DNA of 34,923 nt. Origin: an uncultured Ignavibacteria bacterium. GTDB taxonomy: Bacteria; Bacteroidota; Ignavibacteria; Tepidaquicellales; Tepidaquicellaceae. Location of the stretch: assembly GCA_937872315.1 (NCBI GenBank), contig CALMST010000026.1, positions 1 to 34,923 of the forward strand, read 5' to 3'. The position numbers were made by a program, and so were the translations under genes. Below are positions 1-10,048 of the stretch, one piece after another (position 1 is the stretch's first letter; each line of letters begins with the position of its first letter). The notes beneath the pieces were generated by a model. It made no database searches. It was given only the letters and a program-made list of their open reading frames with translations, and had not been told where the DNA came from.

Positions 1-1
1 T

Positions 2-3000
2 TTACCTCAGTACCACCAGCTTCTGCGTGGAAGTCTCTGTTTGTGAATCTTCCTGTAAAATGAATTTATACAGGTAAACTCCGTTTGCTATGTAATCACC
101 GTCATTATCCTTGCCGTCCCAGTGAATTGAATTATAGCCAATATGAGCCGGGGCATTTATTTCTTTTATTACTCTTCCGGCTACTGTGAATATTTTTACA
201 ATACAGCTTGTGGGATTATTGAATCCGGATAAAGTGAATATAAAATCTGTTTCTGTCTTCATCGGATTGGGATAGTTCGCAATGTCCGTGATCCTGAAAT
301 TGTCATCAACTAAAACTTCATTAATTATGGAATCTGCAAAATTTCCGGTTAAATCCCTTGCCACATATCTGAACTTCTGTACGCCTGCCTCAAGATTTTT
401 TGGCTGATAAATTACTGTTGCCTGAAGAAAATTATTGTCCGGGAATGAGATGTCTATGTCCGGATTTTTTTCTCCGTTCACATAATATGAAACATACTGA
501 TAGCCGTTATTAACATATCTGTAAACTTTTACATTTGAAGTGTCATTTATAACCATGCTGCTGTTATCATAAAACTGAAGATTGATCACAGGATTTGCCT
601 GTATAAAATCTCCGTTGATTATCTTCAAACCGTCATATGTAACATCCATTACAGGATCAGCTGTATCTCCCTGAATAATGAATCTTGTTATAGCAGTGTT
701 GTTGTATGTAAACAGTTCATTCCTGTTTCCGGCTATGCTTGTTTCAAAGAACAGATCCACTGTATCTGATGTAAGCTTGGGATCTCTAAGTCCTGAGGTT
801 GAGAATTTGATAAAAGATGTTTTCATGCTGTCAACCATAAGTGGGGTAGTAACCGTATCAAGCGCAATAACTCTCTGGGTCTGTCCTATAGTCGCATACC
901 ATTTATTTATGATCACCGGAGCATCTATATACCCGACATTATAATAATTAACAGAGAAGCTTACGCTGTCACCCTCGAGCACTGTTGTGTCTGTTCCGGT
1001 AAAAGAATTATTGTCCGGTAACAATTCTGCTGGCGGAACATAGTTCACACGGAATGACTGGAATACCGGTGACTGAGTGCCTTTGGAAGAATCAATCTCT
1101 CCGATTGCTTCCAGTCTGATATTCGGATAAATGAATGAATTCACCGTATCAATGTTAACTAAATTATTAACGGTCAGACCTTCATAAAGTAAATTGTAGT
1201 TGTTCTCAGAATTTACTCCGTATACATTGACTTTAATATCACTTGCAGGGAACAGTATCCTGTTCCATGAAAAACTTTTCCAGTTGTCCGAAGGACCGAA
1301 TATGGCTGCTATGCTTCCTATGGAATTCTGGAAAGAAGGTTCAATCTGACAATCAAGGGGAATTTGTGAAGATGTATTCCTGAACCGGTGAAACTTTTCA
1401 CAGTTTTCTTCCGGTGCAGCTCCGAGCGAACCAATAAAAGCCCATGTATTAAAGTTATCTTCAAAAAATTCTATTGTGAGTGAGTCAGAATATATACTGC
1501 CGAATTCTTTCAGTTTATTTTTTACATCCTGTCTGATACTGTCCATTCCCGGAACGTAAGCCGCATAATATCCCATAATATATTCAGTACTGTCATAAGT
1601 ATTTAAGAATGTGAGCAAAGAATCTGATGAAGTTGATGAATTCATCCTGAAATTTCTGATATCTTTGATCTGGCCGTTATATTTTCTGACCTTGGCAAAA
1701 TTATATCCCGTGTTTCCTCCGCCGTCACTGTAATAGCTCAATTGGTTTATTATAAAATAAGAAGCCTCATTAGCATTGCTTCCGAATGATTTTACATACA
1801 GGTCACCAGTGTAATGATTTAAAGTGAATCCTGTGTCATTTGAATAATTTACATTCACAAGATCAGATCCGTTGTATTGTTCAGGCTTTAATGTAAAGAC
1901 TGTGTAAGTGGAATCCGACAGCTGATCCTTGTTGTCGGAGACAACGGGATCATAGATAAGACTTCTTATCTCGGACCATCCGGAACTATCCTGATTTATT
2001 ACTGCATTTGTCCTTGTGAAATATAAAGTATTTGGATTCTGAACGGGAAGAGTCACATTGAAACTTGTTGTAATGCCTGTAACAGTATTACTTGCAAATG
2101 TCATCAAAGCCGGGGAATTAAAATTACGGTTGGTATCTACCTGAAGTATTAACTGTTCGCTTCCGGTAGTTACGCTAATATTGGGATTCAATCCTGTAAA
2201 TTTGAAAGAAGCTGAAGTGAGTATGGCATTGTCCAGCGGTTTTACAGGTACAAAAGACAAATTTCTTAAAGTCAAAGGAATTACAATTGAATCATTATTA
2301 TAATATTTCTGTCCGTATGATTTATATGGATCAAGAATTACAGACATGGAATAATTACCTGTTGAGTCAATCGCAAAAAAATGATTGACTGTATCCTGAA
2401 ATCCGAATGTTCTGATTATTGTATCCTGCCTGTCATTCTGAACTCCGTTTTTTCTTAACTGAAATCTGATACTTACGGTGTCCACATACGTTCCGAGATT
2501 TTTCGGGAAAACAGATAGTTTTACTTCTTCTCCCAGAGACGGGAACGGATTGGAAAGCGTATAGTCGTTTTGTTTAATATCAAATTCAGGTTTTGGCGGC
2601 ATCAGAAGATTCGTGGACGGATCACCAAGTAATGTATAACAGTTGATGGTATTTCTGGGCGCAAAACTGTTGGAATCCCGGCTGAGCTGTTTTGAAGCAT
2701 AAGTAACAAGATCTCCGATCCTTCTTATGCTGTCAACAGAAAAATTCCTCAGAATATTTTCATTATAGCTGTCACCGATTCCGGAGAAACTCCAACCGGT
2801 TGTTCCTACAAATCCGATAGCGCATTTATTAGGCAACAGAAAAAATTCCTCTCCGAAACTTCTGACATTCGGTTCGGCATTCTTCCCGGTATAACAGGTA
2901 AAACTCAATACAAGCGGCTGCTTGTTTCCGTTTTCAAGTGTGTTAGGATTCTCAAGTCCTATCTCCCAGTCCTGCGCAGCTGCATGTCCTATAAAATTAA

Positions 3001-4885
3001 CTATCAAAGCTCCTTTGTCAATTTCACGCTTAATGGAATCCTTATAATTATAAGTAATATATCCGGTAGAATCATTCCTGTAGATCTTTGAAACATTCAT
3101 TGCCGGAGGAGGATTTTTGATATATTGATTAATGAGATTATTTGATTTTGTCTGAAAAGAAAGTTGCTCGGCTCTCGAACCACCGCCTGTTATAGCAATA
3201 TATTGTTTCCACCATTTATCGGGAGGCTGCTGATCATAAGTTACAATCTTGTTTACTGCATCCTGAGCTTCGGTTACATTATAAACAGGTATTCTTCCGA
3301 TAGATATCTGATGATAATATGTATATGTCCCGATATTGAAATTTACAAAGTATCCGTCAGAAGGTGGATTACCGTATGTAGGCACGTAATTGTTTGTATA
3401 GACATTTGCGGAATTGGATTTTTTGGGATCCAGCGATGCCCGTCCGAAAAGACATACATATTTTAACTGCGGCGTTTTCCAGTTTTCATAAACATATTTG
3501 ACAAAATATCTCAATGCAACAGGATCTTCTATTCCGTAATTGAATACATCATAAATATCCTGCATCTCGGCATTATACACTCTGAAATTATCAAAATCAG
3601 TCCTGTGATTTTTTAACTGTTCGGCTTGTGATTCAAAAAGTTTATTATAAACTATCAGATAATCTGCTTCATTATTTGTGTTTACAAGATCCTTCACACT
3701 CCTCTGTACTATTCGCGCGGGTTTTTTTGTGATGTTGTCATTTATTATACGGAAATCCGAATTTCCTTTTCCGGTAAAAGTAAGATTGCCGGAAGATGAA
3801 GTTGAATTCTCGATCCTGATGTTATTCTTTATGTCGTATATATTTGTCTGATTGGATGAGTTATGTCCGGTAACATTGAATTTTAATGAAGTTGTGTCTG
3901 AACCTTTTGAAGAAATATATAAGGAATTATTTCTGATCGCGAAATCCCGCGGATAGTAAAGATCAAAGAAATCTATGAAAATTCCGGGAAAAAAATATTC
4001 ATTTCCAAGCGGAATGTAACGAAATGTAACCTTGTTCGAAGCATTGTTTGTAAGAAATGATGAAGCAAAAGTAATGGTGGTATCTATTCTCTCTAAATTG
4101 TTTCTGTAAATCGTATCTATTACCTGATCATTTATTTTAACTTCTATTCTGTGCTCCGGCTCGGATATTACATTTGTAAATGAAACCGGCTTAATAAAAA
4201 CTTTTAAACTGCACAAATTTCCTGATGGTGAGAGATCGTTTATGTATGTAGTATCTTCAAAAGATTCGCCGGTGGTAAGGAATCTCCAGAACCAACCTTC
4301 TCCCACTACTATCTCATTACTGAAATATCTGTAATCTGAATTCGGATTGGTAGTCTCTCCGAGATTATAAAATGCATCTTTTTCAAAATGAACTTTCCTG
4401 TAAAAATAGTTATCCGGAAAATTATTTGGTGATACATAAACTGATCTTTCCATTCTAAGTCCATTTTCTCCGCCCCAGTCAACCCAGTAAGAACTTGTAT
4501 CAGAATATAAATTATAATATTCATCTATTGTATAAACTACCGCATTGGAAAAACCGTCTCTGTGCGGAGTAGGTCCGCCGTAGTTTCTTTTTCCATAAAA
4601 ATCAAAATAATCATTGTTGTCAAATGTACCATCATCCTCTCCCTGAAAATAGATCGGTAACTGGGTTCCTTTATATAAAACCTTTACAGTACGCGGATCC
4701 AAACCGCCGGTACTGATACCTGCGTTTTCAAAATCAACTTTATTGATCCTGTACACACCATCATTGTTGATGTAAAGTTTCAGATAAGTTTTATTGGGAG
4801 TTATCCAGTTGTAGTTGTTACTCTGTGAGAAAGTATTGTCTGCCATTAAAAAACAAACAAAGATAGCTATTATTATTTTTTGCAT
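2..4885 (-). CDS. Secreted C25-family cysteine peptidase with T9SS sorting domain (PorU/PorU2-like)
   Basis: Complete gene of 1627 residues; its stop codon is almost at the window edge. Residues 1-20 look like a signal peptide (MQK, hydrophobic core, likely cut near TFS-Q). An N-terminal domain beginning near residue 27 (WITPNKTYLKLYINNDGVYR) is typical of long PorU-like proteins. The gingipain-type C25 catalytic dyad is visible: His634 in NFIGHAAAQ and Cys664 in SFTCYTGK. Ig/CARDB-like segments follow, near 765-830 and 1290-1370. The last 98 residues (about 1530-1627) form a T9SS type A sorting domain with NYPNP, VAGRVI and NGVYLYKF. Family knowledge: C25 proteins with such a domain are either T9SS cargo proteases or the PorU sortase, which removes sorting domains and attaches cargo to anionic lipopolysaccharide. 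At 1627 residues this is longer than classical PorU and closer to the PorU2 type. It starts 113 bp after the glycan block, probably from its own promoter. Substrate and sortase role are inferred. Confidence 0.88.
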   Translation of the reverse strand: MQKIIIAIFVCFLMADNTFSQSNNYNWITPNKTYLKLYINNDGVYRINKVDFENAGISTGGLDPRTVKVLYKGTQLPIYFQGEDDGTFDNNDYFDFYGKRNYGGPTPHRDGFSNAVVYTIDEYYNLYSDTSSYWVDWGGENGLRMERSVYVSPNNFPDNYFYRKVHFEKDAFYNLGETTNPNSDYRYFSNEIVVGEGWFWRFLTTGESFEDTTYINDLSPSGNLCSLKVFIKPVSFTNVISEPEHRIEVKINDQVIDTIYRNNLERIDTTITFASSFLTNNASNKVTFRYIPLGNEYFFPGIFIDFFDLYYPRDFAIRNNSLYISSKGSDTTSLKFNVTGHNSSNQTNIYDIKNNIRIENSTSSSGNLTFTGKGNSDFRIINDNITKKPARIVQRSVKDLVNTNNEADYLIVYNKLFESQAEQLKNHRTDFDNFRVYNAEMQDIYDVFNYGIEDPVALRYFVKYVYENWKTPQLKYVCLFGRASLDPKKSNSANVYTNNYVPTYGNPPSDGYFVNFNIGTYTYYHQISIGRIPVYNVTEAQDAVNKIVTYDQQPPDKWWKQYIAITGGGSRAEQLSFQTKSNNLINQYIKNPPPAMNVSKIYRNDSTGYITYNYKDSIKREIDKGALIVNFIGHAAAQDWEIGLENPNTLENGNKQPLVLSFTCYTGKNAEPNVRSFGEEFFLLPNKCAIGFVGTTGWSFSGIGDSYNENILRNFSVDSIRRIGDLVTYASKQLSRDSNSFAPRNTINCYTLLGDPSTNLLMPPKPEFDIKQNDYTLSNPFPSLGEEVKLSVFPKNLGTYVDTVSIRFQLRKNGVQNDRQDTIIRTFGFQDTVNHFFAIDSTGNYSMSVILDPYKSYGQKYYNNDSIVIPLTLRNLSFVPVKPLDNAILTSASFKFTGLNPNISVTTGSEQLILQVDTNRNFNSPALMTFASNTVTGITTSFNVTLPVQNPNTLYFTRTNAVINQDSSGWSEIRSLIYDPVVSDNKDQLSDSTYTVFTLKPEQYNGSDLVNVNYSNDTGFTLNHYTGDLYVKSFGSNANEASYFIINQLSYYSDGGGNTGYNFAKVRKYNGQIKDIRNFRMNSSTSSDSLLTFLNTYDSTEYIMGYYAAYVPGMDSIRQDVKNKLKEFGSIYSDSLTIEFFEDNFNTWAFIGSLGAAPEENCEKFHRFRNTSSQIPLDCQIEPSFQNSIGSIAAIFGPSDNWKSFSWNRILFPASDIKVNVYGVNSENNYNLLYEGLTVNNLVNIDTVNSFIYPNIRLEAIGEIDSSKGTQSPVFQSFRVNYVPPAELLPDNNSFTGTDTTVLEGDSVSFSVNYYNVGYIDAPVIINKWYATIGQTQRVIALDTVTTPLMVDSMKTSFIKFSTSGLRDPKLTSDTVDLFFETSIAGNRNELFTYNNTAITRFIIQGDTADPVMDVTYDGLKIINGDFIQANPVINLQFYDNSSMVINDTSNVKVYRYVNNGYQYVSYYVNGEKNPDIDISFPDNNFLQATVIYQPKNLEAGVQKFRYVARDLTGNFADSIINEVLVDDNFRITDIANYPNPMKTETDFIFTLSGFNNPTSCIVKIFTVAGRVIKEINAPAHIGYNSIHWDGKDNDGDYIANGVYLYKFILQEDSQTETSTQKLVVLR

Positions 4886-4896
4886 AAAAGAATTTA

Positions 4897-4915
4897 GATA
4901 TTATAAATTAATATC
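4897..4915. repeat. Short AT-rich inverted repeat upstream of the C25 peptidase gene
   Basis: GATATT and AATATC flank a 7-base spacer, ending 12 bases before the ATG of the peptidase gene in a 113-bp intergenic stretch. It could be an operator half-site pair or a weak leader hairpin. In AT-rich DNA a six-base arm can arise by chance, so support is weak. Confidence 0.2.
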
Positions 4916-4998
4916 GTAACCTTAACTCATCCGCTTTTTGATTTGATTAAAATGATTTAATAACAGGCAATATACCACTTTTTAGTAAAAATTTCACT

Positions 4999-5727
4999 TT
5001 AATTATTTAATTTTTCTTTCATGATCCTGTATATAAATAAGGGAATTCCGGCTACGTATTTGCTGAAATTGTTTGACGGTTCACTGATCAGTCTGGAAAA
5101 CCATTCAAGTCCGGCTTTTCTCAAAATCACCGGTCCTCTGACTTTCTTTCCGGCAAAAACTTTTATCCCGTCTCCGACATTTAATGCTACTCTGAAGTTT
5201 ATCTTATCTTTGTTATTGTAGATCCATATTTCCTGTTTAGGACAACTTAATCCCATTATCAGAATATCAGGATCTGCAATATTGATCTTTTCAATTACTT
5301 TTTCATCATCAAAATTGTATCCTTCATTCATTCCGGCAATTTTCAGAAGCGGGTGTTTTTTCTGAATACTCCCTAAAATTTTATCACTATGTCCGAAGAA
5401 AAAGATTTTCCAGTTGTTTTTAATTGATTCGTCTATCAGAAAGGGATAAAAATCCGAGCCTGTCAGCCTGCTTTCTAACCCATCATTTCCCAATAAAATT
5501 CGCGAAGCTGAATATACTCCAACCCCGTCAGGATGTATCAGATCAAATGATTCATAAATATCCCTAAGTTCCTTATTATCATATATCTTATTTAAGGTAT
5601 CAGCATTTGCATAACCTATTATTATCTTACGGTTTTTTTCAATTCCGCTTTTAATATATTCCAAAAAAGAAGAATCGGATAATTTGCTGATTCTGATACC
5701 GAATATTTTGATTGATCTTTCAGACAA
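4999..5727 (-). CDS. WecG/TagA/CpsF-family glycosyltransferase (GT26), copy 1
   Basis: 242 residues, the usual length for GT26. These are peripheral inner-membrane enzymes that transfer a sugar (classically ManNAc or ManNAcA) from a nucleotide donor to a polyprenyl-diphosphate-linked acceptor. Family marks in order: NADT at 41-44, HPDGVG at 65-70 with the catalytic-type Asp67, RLTGSDF near 88-93, a nucleotide-binding strand IFFFG near 108-112, CPKQE at 162-166, and the basic amphipathic C-terminus (LEWFSRL then KYVAGIP) that docks on the membrane. The start is TTG at 5727; no ATG lies upstream in frame within reach, and the reading MSERSIKIFGIRI matches where family members begin. It is the last gene of the left glycan block, 29 bp after the GT4 gene. 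A second, divergent GT26 gene lies at 19919-20560. Confidence 0.9.
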   Translation of the reverse strand: MSERSIKIFGIRISKLSDSSFLEYIKSGIEKNRKIIIGYANADTLNKIYDNKELRDIYESFDLIHPDGVGVYSASRILLGNDGLESRLTGSDFYPFLIDESIKNNWKIFFFGHSDKILGSIQKKHPLLKIAGMNEGYNFDDEKVIEKINIADPDILIMGLSCPKQEIWIYNNKDKINFRVALNVGDGIKVFAGKKVRGPVILRKAGLEWFSRLISEPSNNFSKYVAGIPLFIYRIMKEKLNN

Positions 5728-5756
5728 ATTTTTTAATTTAATTGTGGAATAACAAC

Positions 5757-6815
5757 TCAGTTACATAAAAGCTCTTTGTACAGATCTTCAATCTCAGGCA
5801 TAACTTTTTTTTCCGTAAATTTTGATAACACAAGTTCGTTCAGATTATCAGAGCATTTTTCCGAAAGCATTTTATCCCTGATAAAAACGCTGATCTTCTC
5901 TGCAAGCTCTTCCGGATTTTTTTTCCTGAAGATCAGTCCGTTTACTCCTTCTTTAATGGTTTCGGATATTCCGTCGGCATCCGAACCAATGAACGGCTTT
6001 CCGATCAATCCGCTTTCGAGCATGAATCCGGGTAAAGGATCTCTTACTGAAGATAATACGCATATGTCTGACCTGTTTATATAATTATAAAGATCCTTTA
6101 CAGGCGGCAATATCTTCGAATTTATGGAATTTTCTCTTAACTGTTTTTCAATTTCAGCTTTTTCCTCACCTTCTCCTATTAGAGTTAAACTGATCTTCAT
6201 CTTCCTTCGGCTAAGTATTGAAACTGCCTTTATCAAAGTTAAATGATCTTTGTCTTTATGAAATCTTCCTGCGGATAAAATGTTTATGATCCCGTCCTTT
6301 TTTCCGGATGACGGGCTTTTTATCATATTGAGTTCTTCTGTATCGGTAAAATTAGGTATCAGCGAAATTTTATTCTTGTTAACATTGAATTTATTTATAA
6401 GCATATTCCTTACACTGTTGCTTACTGCTATAATTCTGTCGGATCTGTATTCTATGTAATATCTTCTGTCCACTATGCTCAGTGCCGTAAAAACAGTTTT
6501 GACCTTTAACTTTTTCTTCACGGCATTTGCAAGCAGTTCATAATGCCTGTGATGAGAATGTATAATGTCAATTTTATTTTCTTCAGCGATTTTGCAAATT
6601 CTGTTTACCGAACCCAGAAAAGAAGATCTTCGTGATAAAGAGGCTTCGGTAAAATAAGGTATAGAATATCTATCGATCCGTTCAAAAGAATCTCCGGAAT
6701 TTGTCAATAAGCTGACATTGTGTTTGTTTTTTTTCAGATATTTCAATAGCAGATATACATAATATGACCTGCCGTCAGAATAATTAAAATCCGGTGTCAG
6801 ATGTAAGATATTCAA
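5757..6815 (-). CDS. GT4-family glycosyltransferase (GT-B fold)
   Basis: 352 residues. The N-terminal half starts NILHLTPDF and has a His-rich acceptor-side loop DIIHSHHRHYELL (about 83-95). The C-terminal donor domain has ILSAGRFHKDKD (179-190) and TLIGEGEE (211-218). The catalytic E-x7-E segment reads DPLPGFMLESG (259-269), so the first acidic residue is Asp259 and the second is Glu267. The C-terminal pattern GKPFIGSDADGISETI followed by EGVNGLIF is typical of GT4. It probably adds one sugar to the lipid-linked glycan on the cytoplasmic face; donor and linkage cannot be read from sequence. The start is TTG, giving a natural GT4 N-terminus. It closely resembles the GT4 at 12609-13676 in its first 100 residues (TPDFNYSDG versus TDELNYADG, and HSH motifs), which suggests an old duplication. 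Confidence 0.9.
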   Translation of the reverse strand: MNILHLTPDFNYSDGRSYYVYLLLKYLKKNKHNVSLLTNSGDSFERIDRYSIPYFTEASLSRRSSFLGSVNRICKIAEENKIDIIHSHHRHYELLANAVKKKLKVKTVFTALSIVDRRYYIEYRSDRIIAVSNSVRNMLINKFNVNKNKISLIPNFTDTEELNMIKSPSSGKKDGIINILSAGRFHKDKDHLTLIKAVSILSRRKMKISLTLIGEGEEKAEIEKQLRENSINSKILPPVKDLYNYINRSDICVLSSVRDPLPGFMLESGLIGKPFIGSDADGISETIKEGVNGLIFRKKNPEELAEKISVFIRDKMLSEKCSDNLNELVLSKFTEKKVMPEIEDLYKELLCN

Positions 6816-6824
6816 TACAGTTTT

Positions 6825-8369
6825 TTAATTGTTGTTAAGCTTAAACAGATACCAGTAACCTGTTCCGTCTCCGGCAATATAAGAATAATAATAAGGAAAT
6901 TTAAGTTTCAGATCTTTTTCTTTGAAAATGAACGGATAATTTCCAAAGGTGAAAGAATATTTATTGTCGGTATAAACTCCTGCGCTGTCTGTGAGTTCCA
7001 TAGGCGCATTGTCCTGCGAGTAAGTTGAATAATATTTTATGTTCTTATCTTTAAAATACCGGTCAAGATTGCCGGTAGTCAGATATTCCTGATAATCATT
7101 GCTGTTGATTAGTCCGTCTCCGTTTATGATGCTTCTTTCGGAAAAAAATCCTGTGATCCCTGTCAGATCGATCATGTAAATTCTGTCATCCGGTTCTGTT
7201 TGGTTTTTAATTTCTTTTGCATAATAATAAGCGCTGTTCCATTTCGGATTTTTAATTCTCGTTATGTAAAAAATAAAAAGAAATATAAAAGTAAATGTCC
7301 CGAGAGCCAGATAATATACTTTCGGGATCATCATGATGATCCTGATCATCAGCAGTGAACTTACAAATGCCGGAAATGAAACATACCATTCTTTAAGAGC
7401 ATGTTTGTTGAATAATATGTTAAGTAAAAGATAAGCTGCAGCCGCTATGCACATGCCGAGTAAAAAATAATCTATCTTTGTTAGTTTACTTCTGATACCG
7501 GAAATTCCTGAAATGATCAGAAAACTGATAATTGTTGCAAAAGTAAAAGCCGTTTTTGCAAACTGGTTTGTGACCGCACCGGGTTCGAGGAGTTTACCCA
7601 TGTTGTGAAGAAACAGTATTTCGGGAAAGGTACTTTTTATTTTAGCAGTAACGGGCATTGCTATTCCGAAAAAAATGTAGTTAACGGTAAAATAGATCAC
7701 GCATACCGCCGAAAGATAGATAAAAGAATTTTTTAAATAATTGTTTCGAGTTGCCGGATCGGATGTGAGATAATCTGCTGTAACAATTACCGGAATGACA
7801 GTGAATAAGTAATCTACTCTAGTAAGGAATATAAGCGTTAGTAAAACGCATTTCACGGTTGTGCAGGTAGTGCTGAATTTGAGTTCGGCGGATTTGTAAT
7901 ATAGATACGAAGCGATCAGCACGCACAGCAAATGCGTTTCCATGCCGAAATCCCTGATGCCCGTAAGAAGAAGAAACAATGGAATACTCAGGAAAAAATA
8001 TTTCCTGGACACGTCTCCGTATGAATTCCTGAAAAAGAAATAAAGTATGATAAGAGTAACGAGATCCAGAAAAAGTATCAGCATAACCGTAAACCTGTAT
8101 AATGTTTCCGGTGAAAAATTTCCGAATAATCCCAGTATAAAATAATAAAAAGACAATACAAGAAACCAAAGCGGATGATATCCGTTCGTAAGATCTACTT
8201 TATCAAAAGTAGATCCGAAACCTTCCGAAAAATTGTAAGCGGTTTTTATATAAAAGAATGAATCATCATTGGAAAAATTAAGCAGGAATTCTATCGAAGT
8301 GAAAAAGCTGAAAACAATAGCGGATATAATGAATAATGACAGTGAATATTTAATAAAGTTTTGTCTCAA
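6825..8369 (-). CDS. GT-C type integral-membrane glycosyltransferase-like protein
   Basis: 514 residues with many hydrophobic segments (first at about 8-25, then a series to about residue 370) and a soluble C-terminal tail. After the first segment comes FSNDDSFFYIKTAYNFSEG (32-50) with the acidic pair Asp35-Asp36, then NGYHPLW (62-68). This acidic first extracytoplasmic loop is the usual GT-C signature (PMT/ArnT-like enzymes using polyprenyl-phosphate sugars). The tail carries TGFFSERSIINGDGLINS, a segment shared with the GT-C protein at 11022-12602. The start is TTG at 8369, 7 bp after the upstream stop, and no ATG is available nearby. A likely role is periplasmic addition of a branch sugar to the glycan or to a protein; this is inferred from fold and context. 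Confidence 0.8.
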   Translation of the reverse strand: MRQNFIKYSLSLFIISAIVFSFFTSIEFLLNFSNDDSFFYIKTAYNFSEGFGSTFDKVDLTNGYHPLWFLVLSFYYFILGLFGNFSPETLYRFTVMLILFLDLVTLIILYFFFRNSYGDVSRKYFFLSIPLFLLLTGIRDFGMETHLLCVLIASYLYYKSAELKFSTTCTTVKCVLLTLIFLTRVDYLFTVIPVIVTADYLTSDPATRNNYLKNSFIYLSAVCVIYFTVNYIFFGIAMPVTAKIKSTFPEILFLHNMGKLLEPGAVTNQFAKTAFTFATIISFLIISGISGIRSKLTKIDYFLLGMCIAAAAYLLLNILFNKHALKEWYVSFPAFVSSLLMIRIIMMIPKVYYLALGTFTFIFLFIFYITRIKNPKWNSAYYYAKEIKNQTEPDDRIYMIDLTGITGFFSERSIINGDGLINSNDYQEYLTTGNLDRYFKDKNIKYYSTYSQDNAPMELTDSAGVYTDNKYSFTFGNYPFIFKEKDLKLKFPYYYSYIAGDGTGYWYLFKLNNN

Positions 8370-8376
8370 TAATGTT

Positions 8377-10038
8377 TTATTTATCAGAACTTTCTTTTAT
8401 TGTGTTGTCCAGTATTTTTGTAAAACTGTTTAGTGAATAAACATAAACATCGGCATCTTTTCCCGTAACTCTTACTCTAAGCATAGTGGGTTTGTTGAAA
8501 TTGTTCTTCTGCGAAAGCCTTACATAAATATCTTTGTCCTTATATTTACTTCCTAATTTATCAAGTATCATAAAGTATTGTGTCGGACCTGTTGTAAGTA
8601 ATTCATATTCGTTATCGGAAAGTTTTGCCAATGAAATTTCCGAACCAAGCGAAGTATTATCAAGCGATCCGGTAAGTATCAGATCTGTTATACTTTCGGT
8701 GATCTTAAAATTACCGTACTTCTTATAATTATATGGTCCCATAATGTAATCCGAAATTACTGCCTGCTGAAATCTTGAAGGTAATCCTAATATAATATTC
8801 CTCTTACCCGGATCCATGTTTAATTTAATGAGTGAATCTGTTACAGACTGCGAAGTCTCATAAGCTGATCTCCAGTCCTGAATTAAATTAAAACTTATCT
8901 TACACCATAATATCATGATCAATACAAGACCGGCTGAATAAAATTTTATATTAACTGACATTTTTAACGCAAAAAACAAAAGCAGAAAACTGAAAAATGA
9001 AAAGGGTATAAGAATTAGCTGTGGTCTGAAATATCCTGCTATTAGATTTGGTGATACAGTTACAAGCAGCATGAGTGACAGGAGAATCAGATATTTGAAA
9101 TTGTATGTCCTTATAAAAATAAATATAACAGCTACAAGATAAATAAATATTAATACTGCATATATCGTAAACACCAGATTGTAATTTTTAAGATACTCCT
9201 GAATTGACAGATAATCGTACGGGAAAATGAGCGAAATGACTGCTTTGAAAATGACTCCCGCGCTTGTGAATAATCCCGGTTTTTGAAATTTGGTCACCAC
9301 TTCGGCTGGCTGAACTCCAAGCATATAAACCCTGTAAAGAAAGTAAATTATAAGCAGAAAAAATTCTAGAAAGATAAGATTCTTTATATAGCTTAATTTT
9401 TCCCTGCCGAATGCCGCATAGAACAGCACTAGAGTGACTACAGGAAGTATGATAGATGTTTCCTTTGTCATTAAAGCCAGTGAAAATAATAACCCGGTCA
9501 GATACAGATATTTCTTTGAATGATTTAATGAATAATTATATGTGGTGATAAGTGATCCAAAAAGCAGTATGCCGCAGAGAATGTCATTCTTGCCGACTGT
9601 CCAGCATATGTCGTTAAGATTGTTCGGATAGATCAGACACATAATAAGCAGCGCCAGAGAGTAACTGGTATTTTCAGTGAACTTGTAAAAAAGATATGAA
9701 ACCAGAAAAACGAATACATAAAAATATATTAAATTCTCAATTCTGAATATTACAAAGTTATCCGGAGGCATGTTAAATGAATGATTTATCCAGATACCGA
9801 AATTTATTGAAATGTAATATAAAGGTCTGAAATGAAGATAATTTATATAGGGAATTGTACTTGTGAATTTCTGCCCAAGTGTTGAATTCTGCGCTCCTGC
9901 AAAATTAAGATAGTCGTCTGATACCAGCCCGATATCAAAATATCCTGAATATATTAAAAAGATCGTGAACAGGAATAATGTTACTCCTGAAAACACAAAA
10001 AATGTGAAAGGGCTTTTCTGTTCTTGGTTTTCGTCCAA
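8377..10038 (-). CDS. GT-C type multi-pass membrane protein (PMT/TMTC-like)
   Basis: 553 residues, strongly hydrophobic from about 10 to 385. The first extracytoplasmic loop has the acidic pair Asp41-Asp42 in GLVSDDYLNF, followed by YLHFRPLYY (67-75). A WTVGKND motif at 146-152 resembles the GRND-type loop of TMTC/PMT-like O-mannosyltransferases, and LALMTKETSIILP is another family-like segment. The C-terminal 150 residues are a soluble beta-rich domain, presumably periplasmic. The start is TTG at 10038; a stop codon lies just upstream in frame, so no earlier start is possible. The protein sits in a tight run (gaps of 7 and 10 bp). It is less similar to the other two GT-C proteins than they are to each other. 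Substrate is unknown. Confidence 0.78.
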   Translation of the reverse strand: MDENQEQKSPFTFFVFSGVTLFLFTIFLIYSGYFDIGLVSDDYLNFAGAQNSTLGQKFTSTIPYINYLHFRPLYYISINFGIWINHSFNMPPDNFVIFRIENLIYFYVFVFLVSYLFYKFTENTSYSLALLIMCLIYPNNLNDICWTVGKNDILCGILLFGSLITTYNYSLNHSKKYLYLTGLLFSLALMTKETSIILPVVTLVLFYAAFGREKLSYIKNLIFLEFFLLIIYFLYRVYMLGVQPAEVVTKFQKPGLFTSAGVIFKAVISLIFPYDYLSIQEYLKNYNLVFTIYAVLIFIYLVAVIFIFIRTYNFKYLILLSLMLLVTVSPNLIAGYFRPQLILIPFSFFSFLLLFFALKMSVNIKFYSAGLVLIMILWCKISFNLIQDWRSAYETSQSVTDSLIKLNMDPGKRNIILGLPSRFQQAVISDYIMGPYNYKKYGNFKITESITDLILTGSLDNTSLGSEISLAKLSDNEYELLTTGPTQYFMILDKLGSKYKDKDIYVRLSQKNNFNKPTMLRVRVTGKDADVYVYSLNSFTKILDNTIKESSDK

Positions 10039-10048
10039 AATTTAAAAA

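Noticed and set aside
678-944. Plus-strand open frames inside the C25 peptidase gene and other opposite-strand frames across the window
   Set aside because: They lie within well-supported genes on the other strand, have no family motifs and are explained as shadow frames.
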